64,000 nucleotides of DNA from Halorubellus sp. JP-L1 (GCF_011440375.1 NZ_JAAOIR010000001.1:1054001-1118000), one strand, 5' to 3'; positions 9,268 to 18,584 are shown, counted from the first letter of the stretch. A program made the numbers and translations. Notes: a model not told the origin generated them from the sequence alone.

Positions 9268-9828
9268 CTACTCGGGCACGGCGAACTCGAACGCGAGGTC
9301 GGCGTCGGTCCGTGCGCGGTCGACGATCCGCTCGACGACGTCCGTCTTCCCCCGCGAGTACGTCTCGACGTCGTCGGTCTCGGCGGCGAGCGCACGCTTC
9401 TCGCGCTCGTAGTCCACCCGCAGGCCGTGGTGCTCGCGGAGGACGTCCCTGGTCGCGACGCTCGTCTTCCAGCCGTCGGCCGAGCGCGCGAACACGTGGA
9501 CGTTGAACCGCTGGCCGTCGCGCTCGCGGAACACGGGATGCCAGCCGTCGTGGTTCCGATGTAGAGTGCCGCCGAGAGCGTCCGCGATGACGCCCGCGAC
9601 GTCACCGACGGCGTCGTCGGCGACGACGACGTCGACGTCGACGACGTCCTTCGCGGCGAGGTCCGGGACGGCCGTGGATCCGACGTGCTCAATGCGGACG
9701 ACGGCGTCGGCGAGGCCCGCCTCGGAGAGTGCGTCTCGGATGCGTTCGCGTTCCGCGCGGAACCGGTCGCGCCAGCAGTCGAACTCGGATTCGACGAGTT
9801 CGATCGCGTCGGCTTCGTAGTCGACCAT
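9268..9828 (-). CDS. GrpB/UPF0157-family protein (nucleotidyltransferase-like fold)
   Basis: The 186-residue protein shows the family signature RIEHVGSTAVPDLAAKDVVD, in which GSTAVP and the downstream D-x-D resemble the nucleotidyltransferase active site. It also has HRNHDGWHPVFRER and FNVHVF strands. The family is linked to nucleotidyl transfer or CoA salvage in different organisms, and the reaction here is not known. ATG 9828 (MVDYEAD) is chosen because residues upstream of it do not fit the family. Confidence 0.82.
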   Translation of the reverse strand: MVDYEADAIELVESEFDCWRDRFRAERERIRDALSEAGLADAVVRIEHVGSTAVPDLAAKDVVDVDVVVADDAVGDVAGVIADALGGTLHRNHDGWHPVFRERDGQRFNVHVFARSADGWKTSVATRDVLREHHGLRVDYEREKRALAAETDDVETYSRGKTDVVERIVDRARTDADLAFEFAVPE

Positions 9829-9929
9829 TGGTAAGCGGAGGGCGGCCCCGTCCTTCAACGTTCCCGAGGCGTGCGAACGAGTGCCAGACGACCGCAAACG
9901 CCTTTCAGGCGCTACGCGACGGGTCGCAC

Positions 9930-11114
9930 GTGACCGAAGTGAACATCGACGACGACGACGGCGTCGTGGTGGACGCGCTCGCAGCCGCGTTCCCCGACCG
10001 CGAGGTGGCGACGGTCGGCGAGGCGGGACTCTCCTGGAACGAGGGCAATCGGACGGTCCGCGTCGAGTTCGCGGCCGGCGACGGCGCGTACCTCAAGGTC
10101 GCCGTCGACGGCGACGGCTCTCGCGCCGCGACCGAGGCGGCGGGGCTCTCGTACGCGAACGCCCACACCGACGCGGCCGTCCCGACCGTGCTCGCACGCG
10201 ACCTGGACCGCGACCGACCGTACCTCGCGACAGCGGACGTCGACAGTTCGACTGCCGAGGATACCGCAGGCGTCCACTCTGCGACTGCCGAGGCCGCCCC
10301 GGCGGTCGTCGGCTGGCGAGCGTGGCGCAACGCCGACGACGACGAACGCGCGGCGCTCGCTCGCGGGCTCGGTCGGACGCTCGCCAGCGTCCACGCCTGT
10401 CGATTCGACGACCACGGGCACGTCGTCGGCGGCGACGCCGACGGCCTCGACCTCGACCGCGGCGCGTGGACGGACGTCCTCCTCGACACGATCGATTTCA
10501 CGCGCGAACAGGCCGGCGACGGCCGGTTCGCGCACCACTTCGACGCCGTCGTCGAACTCGTCGAGGCCGGGCGCGACCGGCTCGATCGAGCGCCGGCCGC
10601 GCTCCTCCACGGCGACCCAGCGCGGCCCAACACGTTCGTTCGCGACGCGACGGCGGGCGCGCCGGACGCCGCAGCGACAGCGCCGGACGCAACAGCGACA
10701 GCGCCGGACGCAACGGCGACAGCGCCGGACGCAACGGCGACAGCGCCGGACGTCGACGGAACACCGACGGTCGGCCTCCTCGACTGGGAGCTCGCGCACG
10801 TCGGCGACCCCGTGCGCGAACTGCAGCGCGCGAACCGTCAGTTCGTCACCTCCACGTTCGACCCCGGCACCGACCGCCACGTCGACGCGTTCTACGACGG
10901 CTACCGCGAGCGCGCCGACGGCCTCCCCGACGGCTTCGACGACCGACACCGCATCTACGACGCCGTCGCGTACCTCGGCGTCAGCGGGTTCTTCGAGAAG
11001 TGGGAGCGCGAGTTCGAGACGTCGACCGACGAGATCGCCGCAGACGTTCGCGAGGAGATGGACCGACGACTCGACGCGGCGTGGAGCACGGTCGAGACCG
11101 CTCCCGGACACTGA
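9930..11114 (+). CDS. APH/choline-kinase-like phosphotransferase with repeat insert
   Basis: A 394-residue protein-kinase-like phosphotransferase. The Brenner-type catalytic loop is LLHGDPARPNTF (about residues 225-236) and the metal-binding motif is GLLDWELAHVGDP (about residues 282-294). Between them lies a low-complexity insert of four DATATAP repeats (residues 246-273), where relatives have only a short link. GTG 9930 (VTEVNIDDDDG) is taken as start because upstream codons overlap the divergent gene's promoter and look non-coding. The substrate is unknown: an aminoglycoside, homoserine, fructosamine or other small alcohol are all possible. Confidence 0.78.
   Translation: MTEVNIDDDDGVVVDALAAAFPDREVATVGEAGLSWNEGNRTVRVEFAAGDGAYLKVAVDGDGSRAATEAAGLSYANAHTDAAVPTVLARDLDRDRPYLATADVDSSTAEDTAGVHSATAEAAPAVVGWRAWRNADDDERAALARGLGRTLASVHACRFDDHGHVVGGDADGLDLDRGAWTDVLLDTIDFTREQAGDGRFAHHFDAVVELVEAGRDRLDRAPAALLHGDPARPNTFVRDATAGAPDAAATAPDATATAPDATATAPDATATAPDVDGTPTVGLLDWELAHVGDPVRELQRANRQFVTSTFDPGTDRHVDAFYDGYRERADGLPDGFDDRHRIYDAVAYLGVSGFFEKWEREFETSTDEIAADVREEMDRRLDAAWSTVETAPGH
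10665..10748 (+). repeat. 21-bp in-frame tandem repeat, 4 copies
   Basis: Units at 10665, 10686, 10707 and 10728 encode DA(A/T)ATAP. They sit between the HGD and DWE motifs of the phosphotransferase. Confidence 0.92.
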
Positions 11115-11123
11115 CCGCCGGCG

Positions 11124-11669
11124 CTAGAACGGGAACGACGACCGGAGCCGCGAGAGCACCCCGTCGCTCCCCGAGGGCTCGTCGCCAGCGAACGCCCTCG
11201 CCGCCTCCGGGTCCGCGAGCACCGTCTCGGACGCCACCGGGTCCGTCACCCACTCGAACTCGTCGACCGCCTCCGCGCCCCCACCGGCGGTGCGGTCCGC
11301 ATCCGGGTTGGCAGCGGGGTCCGAATCGACTCCTGTACTGGCGTTCGGCTCCGGTGCGTCCTCGAACCCGACGACGTCTGCCGGGTCCGGCGGCCCCGCT
11401 CGTTCGTCGACGTCCGTCGCGAACTCGTCGAACGCCGGCGGATCCGGGAGGACGTCTCGCTCGCTCGGAAATCGGTCCGCGAGCATCACCTCCTCGGGCG
11501 TGTCCTCCTCGAACTGCTCGAAGAGCGCGTCGACGCTCGCCTCGACGACTGCCGGGTCCACGCGCTCACCCTCGAAGACGGTCGCTGGGGCGTCGAACGA
11601 GCGGTCGACCGCGACGCGCTCGTCCGTCGTCGACCCGGCGCGCCCGTACGACTCCTCGCGCTCACCCAT
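11124..11669 (-). CDS. Acidic haloarchaeal hypothetical protein
   Basis: The 181-residue, strongly acidic, Pro/Asp-rich protein has no recognised domain. The N-terminal half (VDRSFDAPATVFEGERVDP through EEVMLADRFPSERDV) looks ordered. The centre is disordered, and the C-terminus ends in a basic, hydrophobic LSRLRSSFPF. ATG 11669 (MGEREESYGR) is chosen because a TATA-like element lies 26 nt upstream, which predicts a leaderless transcript. I do not recognise a function. Confidence 0.7.
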   Translation of the reverse strand: MGEREESYGRAGSTTDERVAVDRSFDAPATVFEGERVDPAVVEASVDALFEQFEEDTPEEVMLADRFPSERDVLPDPPAFDEFATDVDERAGPPDPADVVGFEDAPEPNASTGVDSDPAANPDADRTAGGGAEAVDEFEWVTDPVASETVLADPEAARAFAGDEPSGSDGVLSRLRSSFPF

Positions 11670-11694
11670 CACGCCCACACGAACAGCACGCACC

Positions 11695-11702
11695 GTATTA
11701 AA
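11695..11702 (-). promoter_or_regulatory. TATA-like box of the 11124-11669 gene
   Basis: On the minus strand it reads TTTAATAC inside an AT-rich stretch, 26 nt upstream of the ATG. The spacing implies transcription starting at or next to the start codon. Confidence 0.6.
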
Positions 11703-11771
11703 TTTTCCTCAAAAATATACGAATGTTACGCGGTGGGTCGATGGGTCGGCGCGTCGAGGGGTCCCGCGCAG

Positions 11772-12767
11772 TCAGCGGATCCGAACGGCCACGACCGCCG
11801 CGAGCGCAGCGAACAAGACTGCTACGACGCCGAACCCGGGCAACTCGCCGCTCCCGCCCGACGCACCGCTCCCGTCCGTCGAGCCCGACGCCGCATCCGT
11901 TCCGGGTTCGCTCCCCGACGACTCCCCTCCACCGGTCGCCGCCGTCGTCGTTCGCGGCACCGTCGTCCCGGTGGCCGTCACCACGACCGAGGTCGTCCGG
12001 CTCGCGTTCCGGACCTTCGTCACGCCGAACTCCGACGCGACCGGCGTCCCGCCCGCACGAACCACCTCGTCAGCGTCCGCCTGGAACTCGCCGTCGCCGT
12101 CGTCGCGGTACATCGTCGCAGTGAGCGACGCCGACTCGTTCTCCGCCAGCCCCTCGTAGAACGACGCGGAGAGCGGCACCGAGACGTTCTCAGTCACGCC
12201 CGCCTCCACGGGCGCGGTCCCGACCACAGTCCCGTTCCCGGACTCGACCGCGACGAACCCGGACGCGTTCGACTCCACGCGACGAACGGTGACCGACGGC
12301 GAGTCGATGCGCTGACTGGAGAAGTCCTTCGCGGCGACGTTCACGTTCCCGTCGTCGCTCACGCGGATCGGAACCGTCACGCCCGCGGGCTGGTTCTGGA
12401 GGCCCGTCAGTGGCGTATCCTGGTTCGGTTCGAACTCGCCGTCGCCGTCGGATCGATGGAGCGTCACCCACACCGTCGCCGCCCCGTCGACCTGCGAGAG
12501 GAACTCCTCGTCGACGGGGATCTCGTAGTTCTCGTCCGGGCCAGCGGAGAGTTCGACGTGCCCGAGGACGCGCCCCATCTGGCCGGCCTGGTCGAGGTGA
12601 ACGACCGCGTACCCGTCCGCGAGGACGAACGACCGCTCGACGACGACGTGGTCGTCGACGACCTGCGCGTCGGTCGTCACGTGGTTCCCGTGACCGGCGA
12701 CCGGGATCGCGGTGAGGGCCGCGAGGACCACGAGACAGGCGACGGCCGGCGCGACGCTACGTCGCAT
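11772..12767 (-). CDS. Secreted PGF-CTERM surface protein with two repeated domains
   Basis: The 331-residue protein has a Sec signal peptide (residues 1-24, ending PVAG). Two homologous beta-domains of about 110 residues follow, each with a (T/V)LHRSDGDGEF- or TMYRDDGDGEF-type motif; I associate this pattern with the haloarchaeal DUF7282 family, from memory. A Ser/Thr/Gly-rich linker then leads to a C-terminal ELPGFG tripartite signal, hydrophobic helix and basic end. That C-terminus is the archaeosortase (ArtA) sorting signal, so the mature protein is probably lipid-anchored to the outer face. Several N-x-S/T sequons are present. Start ATG 12767. Confidence 0.8.
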   Translation of the reverse strand: MRRSVAPAVACLVVLAALTAIPVAGHGNHVTTDAQVVDDHVVVERSFVLADGYAVVHLDQAGQMGRVLGHVELSAGPDENYEIPVDEEFLSQVDGAATVWVTLHRSDGDGEFEPNQDTPLTGLQNQPAGVTVPIRVSDDGNVNVAAKDFSSQRIDSPSVTVRRVESNASGFVAVESGNGTVVGTAPVEAGVTENVSVPLSASFYEGLAENESASLTATMYRDDGDGEFQADADEVVRAGGTPVASEFGVTKVRNASRTTSVVVTATGTTVPRTTTAATGGGESSGSEPGTDAASGSTDGSGASGGSGELPGFGVVAVLFAALAAVVAVRIR

Positions 12768-12896
12768 GGGAGGTCCTCGGGAGCGGATTCTCAAATGGCT
12801 GTCGGGTCGCTTCGAGTGACCGACCGTCCCGGCCGCGGCAGCGAGTCGAAGCGTGCACGTCCCGGCCGCGTCGACGGCGGACGCCAGTCATGGAGA

Positions 12897-13988
12897 TCAC
12901 GCCTCGAACGAGACCGCCCGTAGCTGGCGGAACGCGCGCTCGTAGCCCTCGTGTCGCGCGACCTGGGCGGGCGTCGTCGCACGCACGTCGACCGCGTCGC
13001 CGGACTCGACGGCGTCGACGGCCGCGCCGTAGTGGTAGCCCATCTCGCCGTCGATCGCGGGCGCGAGCCGGTCGTCGAACACCGTCTCGCCGTCCCGCGT
13101 CACGGTCGCCTCGAGCCCCATCATCGGGACGACGTAACCGTTGTACCGCGTCCTCGCGGAGACGTACAGGTAGTCGCTGCCGTCGGCGAACCGACCGCCA
13201 CCGTCGACGCGGCCCGCGACCAGGTTCGCGCCGTCGGAGAGCTTCGACCCGACGACCGACCCGGGGAGCGCGTCGGGTGCCGGGAGTTCGCCCATCGGCG
13301 CGTCCATCGACCCCATCGGTCTGACCGCGCCGGCCTTCCCGCCCGCGTCGACGTCGCGGACGCTGAACTGGTCGGCGACCGACTGCGTCCACTCGAAGGG
13401 AATCTCGACGGTCACGCCCTCGCCGTACGCGCCCTCGAGGTCGCCGACGCCGCGCGTCGACCCGAGCCCCTCGAAGTTCACGCGGGCGACGTACGAGCCG
13501 AACGACGAGACCTCGAAGTTCGCGCCGTAGTGAAACCCCATGCGCTGGGAGAGCATCGGGTACGTGACCTCCTGGGTCACCGTCTCGCCGTCCCGGAGGA
13601 CCTCCGTGCTGACGCTCGCGGGCAGGACGGTGTTCGTCGCCGCGTCGAACACGGTCGCCATCAGGTGGAAGCTGTCCGCGTCGGTCGCCGCCGTCTTCTC
13701 GACGCTCGTCCCGTTTATATTCCAGAAGTCGTGCGGGATGGAGAGCATCAGCATCGCCCGGAGATCGCCCGCTTTCCCCATGCCCGAGGACACCATCTTG
13801 TCCATGAACGTCTGCACGTAGATACCGGTGGGGCCGTCCGGCGTCGCGGTCGTCGACTCGCTGGTCTCGGTCGGTTCGTCGCCGTCGGTCGCCGTCGTCT
13901 CGGTCCCGCCACCGCCCGAATCGAGGCAGCCCGCGAGGCCGACGCCAGCGACTGCGGGGAGGGACTGGAGGAGGCGGCGTCGTTCCAT
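12897..13988 (-). CDS. Tat lipoprotein with two P19/Tp34-like metal-binding modules
   Basis: The 363-residue protein starts with a twin-arginine signal (MERRRLLQSLP) and lipobox LAGC, so it is exported folded and lipid-anchored. The first module carries MGFHYGANFEV near residue 150, followed by a beta-sandwich, resembling the P19/Tp34 family of copper- and iron-binding periplasmic proteins. A second, similar motif MGYHYGAAVD appears near residue 317, suggesting a tandem duplication. Met- and His-rich segments (FMDKMVSSGMG) may supply copper ligands. The neighbour on the same strand is a polytopic membrane protein 150 bp upstream, a plausible permease partner. ATG 13988 is fixed by the Tat signal. 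Confidence 0.78.
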   Translation of the reverse strand: MERRRLLQSLPAVAGVGLAGCLDSGGGGTETTATDGDEPTETSESTTATPDGPTGIYVQTFMDKMVSSGMGKAGDLRAMLMLSIPHDFWNINGTSVEKTAATDADSFHLMATVFDAATNTVLPASVSTEVLRDGETVTQEVTYPMLSQRMGFHYGANFEVSSFGSYVARVNFEGLGSTRGVGDLEGAYGEGVTVEIPFEWTQSVADQFSVRDVDAGGKAGAVRPMGSMDAPMGELPAPDALPGSVVGSKLSDGANLVAGRVDGGGRFADGSDYLYVSARTRYNGYVVPMMGLEATVTRDGETVFDDRLAPAIDGEMGYHYGAAVDAVESGDAVDVRATTPAQVARHEGYERAFRQLRAVSFEA

Positions 13989-14138
13989 GCATGCGACTAG
14001 TTGTTCGGAAAGAAAAACGGTTTGGTTCGCCCATCGAACCATCGGTTTCGATCGCCGTCCGGCAGCGCATCCTCCCAGTTCTCGCGACGTCCACCGTCCG
14101 GCGAGTGTCCCCCCAGTTCTCGCTGCGTCCGTCCGCGT

Positions 14139-15548
14139 TCAGGGAGCGGCGAGGACGTACAGGGACGCGACGGTGTACGCGACCATGAGCGCGGCCAGCG
14201 GCGCGTGCCCGCGACGGGCGCGCTTCGCGTCGGCGAAGACGCGGTCGGTCGCGAGGTGTGCGGCGACGACCGCGACGAGGTGGCCGACGACGACGAGTGC
14301 GACCTGCGTCGTCCACACCGCCGCGGGCGCGAGCGCACTCCCCGGGTCGAACGCGGCCGGGACGCCGACTGCGCCGAGCGTCCGCTCGAGGGCGCGCGTC
14401 GCGTTCACGAGCACGTATGGGTAGTTGTGCGCGACGTCGTACGCGACCGCGATGGGGAGCAGGGTCGCGGCCAGGTGCCGGCCGACCCGTCCCGCTGGTG
14501 CGGTGTCCTCGCTGCGGACGCCGCGACCGCCGTCAGCTTGCGCGAGTCGGGACGAACTCGCGGACGCGGCGGCCCTGGTGACGGCGCGGCGGGCGAGGAC
14601 CGCGGCGCCGATGAACGCGGCGAGGAACCCGACGTAGAGGACGACGCCGGCGTACGCGCCGGCCGGTTCGGCGAGCGCGCCGAGGAGTCGCGCCGCGGCG
14701 GTCGTCTCGACGGCGCCGTCGAACGTGACGGTCGCGACGGCGACGACGACGAACGCGGCCGTGCCGGCGTCCGCGAGCGGGCGAGCGCTCTCGACCCAGG
14801 GCGGGCGGAGGGAGACGACCACGCGCTCGCCGTCGCGCTCGGTCGCGACCGGCGCGACCCGACCGGCGAGGTCGTAGAGGACGGTGAACGCGTCCGCGCG
14901 CTCGAACGCCTCCCGTCCGAACGCGAGCGCCCCGAGGAGGGCGACGAGCGCGTACGCGGCGAGGAACGCGACGGTCAGCCGACCCGAGTTCGGGACGACC
15001 GTGAGGTTCTCGACGACGCCGACGACCACGACGAGGCCCGCGACCGCCGGCCAGCGCCCGAGCCACTCGGGATACGACCAGACCGCGACGTCCTCGCCTT
15101 CCAGGGCCGCGAGCGCGTCGTACGCCATCTCCCAGGGCGAGACGACGCGCCACGGCGACCCGACGAGCGCCGCGACGACGAGCGACCCCTTGAACAGCAC
15201 CGGCCAGACGAGGACCTCCGCGAACGTCACCGCGCCCCGGTCGGTGAGGCCGGACGCGACCGCCGCCGCGAGCGCGAGCGCGACCACCAGCCGGATCGCG
15301 AGCGTGGCGCGACCGACCGTGCGCCCGTGCACGGACCCGAGGCGGACGCGACCCGTCGGCGGATCCGGCCCGACGGCGAGCGCGAGCGCTGTCCCCGCGA
15401 CCGCCACTGCCGCGCCGACCACGAGCGCGAAGAACGGGATCGGGGGCGTCTCGACCGTCTCCCCGTGCGCGCTCGCCGTCCCCGCGAGCGCGAGTGCGAG
15501 CGAGCCGAGACCGACGGCGAGTGCGGTCCGGCGGAGCCGAGTCTGCAT
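14139..15548 (-). CDS. Polytopic membrane protein beside the P19-like lipoprotein
   Basis: The 469-residue protein has a signal-like N-terminus ending ASAHG and about eleven or twelve hydrophobic helices. Conserved-looking soluble segments are GSPWRVVSPWEMAYDAL, WSYPEWLGRWPA and VAHNYPYVL. It resembles, from memory, a family of uncharacterised actinobacterial and haloarchaeal membrane proteins with no settled function. Its position directly upstream of the P19-like lipoprotein suggests a role in metal uptake or delivery, but that is inference. ATG 15548 is followed by a standard positive-then-hydrophobic start. Confidence 0.7.
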   Translation of the reverse strand: MQTRLRRTALAVGLGSLALALAGTASAHGETVETPPIPFFALVVGAAVAVAGTALALAVGPDPPTGRVRLGSVHGRTVGRATLAIRLVVALALAAAVASGLTDRGAVTFAEVLVWPVLFKGSLVVAALVGSPWRVVSPWEMAYDALAALEGEDVAVWSYPEWLGRWPAVAGLVVVVGVVENLTVVPNSGRLTVAFLAAYALVALLGALAFGREAFERADAFTVLYDLAGRVAPVATERDGERVVVSLRPPWVESARPLADAGTAAFVVVAVATVTFDGAVETTAAARLLGALAEPAGAYAGVVLYVGFLAAFIGAAVLARRAVTRAAASASSSRLAQADGGRGVRSEDTAPAGRVGRHLAATLLPIAVAYDVAHNYPYVLVNATRALERTLGAVGVPAAFDPGSALAPAAVWTTQVALVVVGHLVAVVAAHLATDRVFADAKRARRGHAPLAALMVAYTVASLYVLAAP

Positions 15549-15620
15549 CGGTCGATACTCGCCATCGCCGGTACAAGTGCCCCGTGGTTCGCACGTCGAA
15601 CGCCACCGGAGAGAGCGGGC

Positions 15621-15628
15621 GCTTAAGC
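15621..15628 (+). promoter_or_regulatory. TATA-like box of the 15652 gene
   Basis: GCTTAAGC lies 24 nt upstream of the ATG at 15652, giving a leaderless transcript. Confidence 0.55.
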
Positions 15629-15651
15629 CAGTGGCCGACCGACCGCAGGGT

Positions 15652-16890
15652 ATGCGAGCGGTCACCGCCGTCGCCGTCGTCCTCGTCGTCGCCGTCCTCG
15701 GCGGCGTCGCCGTCCTCGGCGCGACCGACGGCCTCGTCGATGGCGACGACGCCGCCTCGCTCGCCGTGACGTGGACGAGCGACTCGGGAGTCCCCTCCGA
15801 CAACAACCACCACGAGCTCGCGGTCGGCGCCGTCGACGGCGAACCGCGCGCGTTCGCACCGATCAGTTCGACGCGCGAACTCGACGCGTGCGCGCTCGTC
15901 GCGCTCGACGCGGACGCCGGCACCGAACGCTGGCGCGACCCCGTCCCGCAGGCGAACTGTACGCTGCACGCCGTCGCAGACGTGACCGTCGCCGACTACG
16001 ACCGCGACGGCACCACCGAAGTCCTCTCGACCACCACCGAACGCCGCGTCGTCGCACACGGCCCCGGCGGCGAGGTCGAGCGGACGTGGAACCTCTCCGC
16101 GTACGGCTACACGAAACCGATCGTCGCGGACGTCACCGGCGACGACGCCCCCGAGGTCGTCGTCGTCGACTCCCGCGGCCTCCTCCAGGTGCTGGACGCC
16201 GACGGCGGCGTCGCGTGGACCGCCGACCACGACGGCTACGTCTGGGGGACGCCCGTCGTCGCGGACGTCGACGACGACGAACGCGTCGAGGTGGTCGTCG
16301 CGACCAGCACGGGTCGCGTCGCCGCATACGACGCCGACGGCGGCGTCGACTGGACGACCAGCCTCGACGACCGGGCCGTGACGTGGCTGACGAGCGCGGA
16401 CGTCGACGACGACGGCGTCCGCGAGTTCTACGCCGGCACCCCGAGCGGGCACGTGCTCGCGTTCGACGGCACCGGCGAGCGCGAGTGGACGACCACCCGC
16501 AGCGACCTGACGAGCGTCGCCGCCGTCGTCGTCGACGACGCAGGCGCCGGCGTGTTCGTCGCCGCCAGCGACGGCACCATCGCGCGCCTCGACGCCGCGA
16601 CCGGCGACGTCGTCTGGGAGACCACCGTCGCGAGCGAACCCGTCCAGATGATGCCACCACCGGTCGCGAGCGACGTCGACGGCGACCGCGCTGCGGAGAT
16701 CGTCGTCGCCGCACACGACGGCACCACCGCCGTCCTCGACCCCGCGACCGGACAGACGATCGCGAGCGTCACCCACGACGCCACCGTCTTCGCAGCCCCC
16801 GTCACCGCCGACGTCGACGGCGACCGTTCTGAGGAGATCTTCGTCCTCTACGCCGACGGCACCGTCCGCCGCATCGACCACGAGCGCTAG
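15652..16890 (+). CDS. Secreted FG-GAP/PQQ-like beta-propeller protein
   Basis: The 412-residue protein begins with a signal peptide or anchor (hydrophobic residues 3-24). It then shows six or seven repeats of about 50 residues, each with a D-x-D-x-D-G type calcium loop (ADVDDDER, ADVDDDGV, SDVDGDRA, ADVDGDRS) and a V-x-A-(Y/F/L)-D-A strand typical of FG-GAP/VCBS and PQQ propellers. It is probably extracellular. It diverges from the membrane protein gene across 103 bp that holds both promoters. Confidence 0.78.
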   Translation: MRAVTAVAVVLVVAVLGGVAVLGATDGLVDGDDAASLAVTWTSDSGVPSDNNHHELAVGAVDGEPRAFAPISSTRELDACALVALDADAGTERWRDPVPQANCTLHAVADVTVADYDRDGTTEVLSTTTERRVVAHGPGGEVERTWNLSAYGYTKPIVADVTGDDAPEVVVVDSRGLLQVLDADGGVAWTADHDGYVWGTPVVADVDDDERVEVVVATSTGRVAAYDADGGVDWTTSLDDRAVTWLTSADVDDDGVREFYAGTPSGHVLAFDGTGEREWTTTRSDLTSVAAVVVDDAGAGVFVAASDGTIARLDAATGDVVWETTVASEPVQMMPPPVASDVDGDRAAEIVVAAHDGTTAVLDPATGQTIASVTHDATVFAAPVTADVDGDRSEEIFVLYADGTVRRIDHER

Positions 16891-16896
16891 AACAGT

Positions 16897-16990
16897 CAGT
16901 CGCTCGACCGGCGTGAGCCGCGGCCGCGAACGGAGCGAGTAGTCAGTCGATCGACCGGCGTGAGCCGCGGCCGCGAACGGAGCGAGTAGT
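16897..16990. repeat. 47-bp tandem duplication between convergent genes
   Basis: Two copies (16897-16943 and 16944-16990) differ at one base; a third copy is begun at 16991. The block fills the gap between the propeller gene stop and the stop of the next gene on the other strand. Confidence 0.92.
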
Positions 16991-16997
16991 CAGTCGG

Positions 16998-17612
16998 TCA
17001 CTCGACGTCGTACGTGTCCCGGACCGTCGACGCCAGCATGCCGTCGCGGTTCAACGCGACGTACACGACCACGCAGCGCTCGTCGACCGGGTCGAGCACG
17101 AACACGTCCCGCGGTCCGCCGTCGCGGTCGCCCGCGTCGACGCGTGCGAGCAACGGATCCAGTGGGCGTTCGCCCGACCGGAACTCCGCGAACAGGTCGC
17201 GCCCGCCCGGTTGCTCCGCGAACGCGTACAGCGCGCCGTTCTCCTCGCCGTCCGTGTTCCGCGTCACCCGCGAGTTCACGCCCTCGCCACGGCGCTTCGC
17301 CGTCGCCCACGTCTCCGTCGCCGCCTCGAACAACCCCGTGACCTCGCGCGCGAACCAGAACCGCGTCTCCCGAACGACCTCGAGGGCCGTGACCGTCGGC
17401 GGCTCCGTCTGCCACGACAGCGACGCCGACACCACGTTCCCCGGCTCGAGCGCGTCCACGCCCGCCGCCGCGTGCCCGTCGAGCGCGACCGCCGTCAGCT
17501 CGTAGGCGCCAGGATCGTCGCTCGTCGGGTCAGCCGGCACCGACGCGAACGTCACCCCTCCATCACGATGCGCGCTCTCGTACACGCGGAACGTCTCCGT
17601 TGACTCCTGCAC
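16998..17612 (-). CDS. Conserved haloarchaeal hypothetical protein
   Basis: The 204-residue soluble acidic protein starts at GTG 17612. It opens with a beta-strand FRVYESAHRDGGVTFASV and contains an ALEPGNVVSASLSW segment. It ends VDERCVVVYVALNRDG followed by a short tail. No catalytic motif or membrane segment is visible. It may belong to one of the haloarchaea-specific DUF families; I do not recognise a function. It converges on the propeller gene across the 47-bp repeats. Confidence 0.7.
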   Translation of the reverse strand: MQESTETFRVYESAHRDGGVTFASVPADPTSDDPGAYELTAVALDGHAAAGVDALEPGNVVSASLSWQTEPPTVTALEVVRETRFWFAREVTGLFEAATETWATAKRRGEGVNSRVTRNTDGEENGALYAFAEQPGGRDLFAEFRSGERPLDPLLARVDAGDRDGGPRDVFVLDPVDERCVVVYVALNRDGMLASTVRDTYDVE

Positions 17613-17768
17613 GCCGAGACTTCCGCGCGCGAGACGGTTAAGCCGCGCGGGTCGAGCCGTCCCCCGCAGGTCGGCCGCCGGAACGCGTCGGCCGTCGGAG
17701 CGCGTCTGCCGTCGTACCTCGACGAGAGAAGGTCACACTCAAGGCGCTGCCCGCCCGTTCCTCGTGCA

Positions 17769-18491
17769 ATGACCATCCCCTCGTTCGTCATCGGCATCGC
17801 GGGTGGGACGGGCGCGGGCAAGACCACCGTCGCACGCGAAGTCGCCGACTCGGTGGGCGAAGCCGTCACCCGCATCCCCATCGACAACTACTACCACGAC
17901 CTCTCGCACCTCGAGATGGCCGAACGCGAGGACGTCAACTACGACCACCCGGACGCGTTCGAGTGGAACCTCCTTCTGGAACAGCTCGACGCCCTCCTCA
18001 TGGGCCAGGCCATCGAGATGCCCCAGTACGACTTCACGATCCACAACCGCAAGGACGAGACCGTCCACGTCACGCCGTCGGACGTCATCGTCGTCGAAGG
18101 CATCTTCGCGCTCTACGACGACCGCGTGACCGACCGCCTCGACCTCAACGTGTACGTCGAGACGGACGCGGACGTCCGCATCCTCAGACGCATCCGCCGG
18201 GACGTCATCGAACGCGACCGCGACCTCGAAGGCGTCATCGAGCAGTACCTCGGCACCGTCAAACCGATGCACGAACAGTTCGTCGCACCGACGAAGTCCC
18301 AGGCCGACATCATCATCCCCGAAGGCGCGAACCAGACCGCAGTGAACCTCCTCACGGAGAAAGTCGAGGTCGAACGCAGCGGCGTCGCACGCGACCTCGC
18401 CAGCGAGTGGGGGCGAAACCCGGTCGACGTCGCCGACACCGACACCGACCGGACGACCGTCACGCCCCCCAGCGACGACGACGACGAGTGA
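17769..18491 (+). CDS. udk: Uridine kinase
   Basis: It phosphorylates uridine or cytidine in pyrimidine salvage. The 240-residue P-loop kinase has Walker A GGTGAGKTT at residues 12-20, the substrate-binding IDNYYHDLSHL segment, MPQYDFTIHNRK, and the lid and ADIIIPEGANQ elements of the Udk/PRK family. An acidic, Thr/Asp-rich tail of about 25 residues is a halophilic addition. ATG 17769 gives the family N-terminus MTIPSFVIGIAGG. It is monocistronic. Confidence 0.92.
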   Translation: MTIPSFVIGIAGGTGAGKTTVAREVADSVGEAVTRIPIDNYYHDLSHLEMAEREDVNYDHPDAFEWNLLLEQLDALLMGQAIEMPQYDFTIHNRKDETVHVTPSDVIVVEGIFALYDDRVTDRLDLNVYVETDADVRILRRIRRDVIERDRDLEGVIEQYLGTVKPMHEQFVAPTKSQADIIIPEGANQTAVNLLTEKVEVERSGVARDLASEWGRNPVDVADTDTDRTTVTPPSDDDDE

Positions 18492-18584
18492 CCGGCCGAC
18501 CGCACCGCGCGAGCGCGAGCGCGGGAGCGAGCTCTAGCGCGGGCACGGGAGCGGGCGCGCGAGCGGAGTTCGAGATTCCACATC

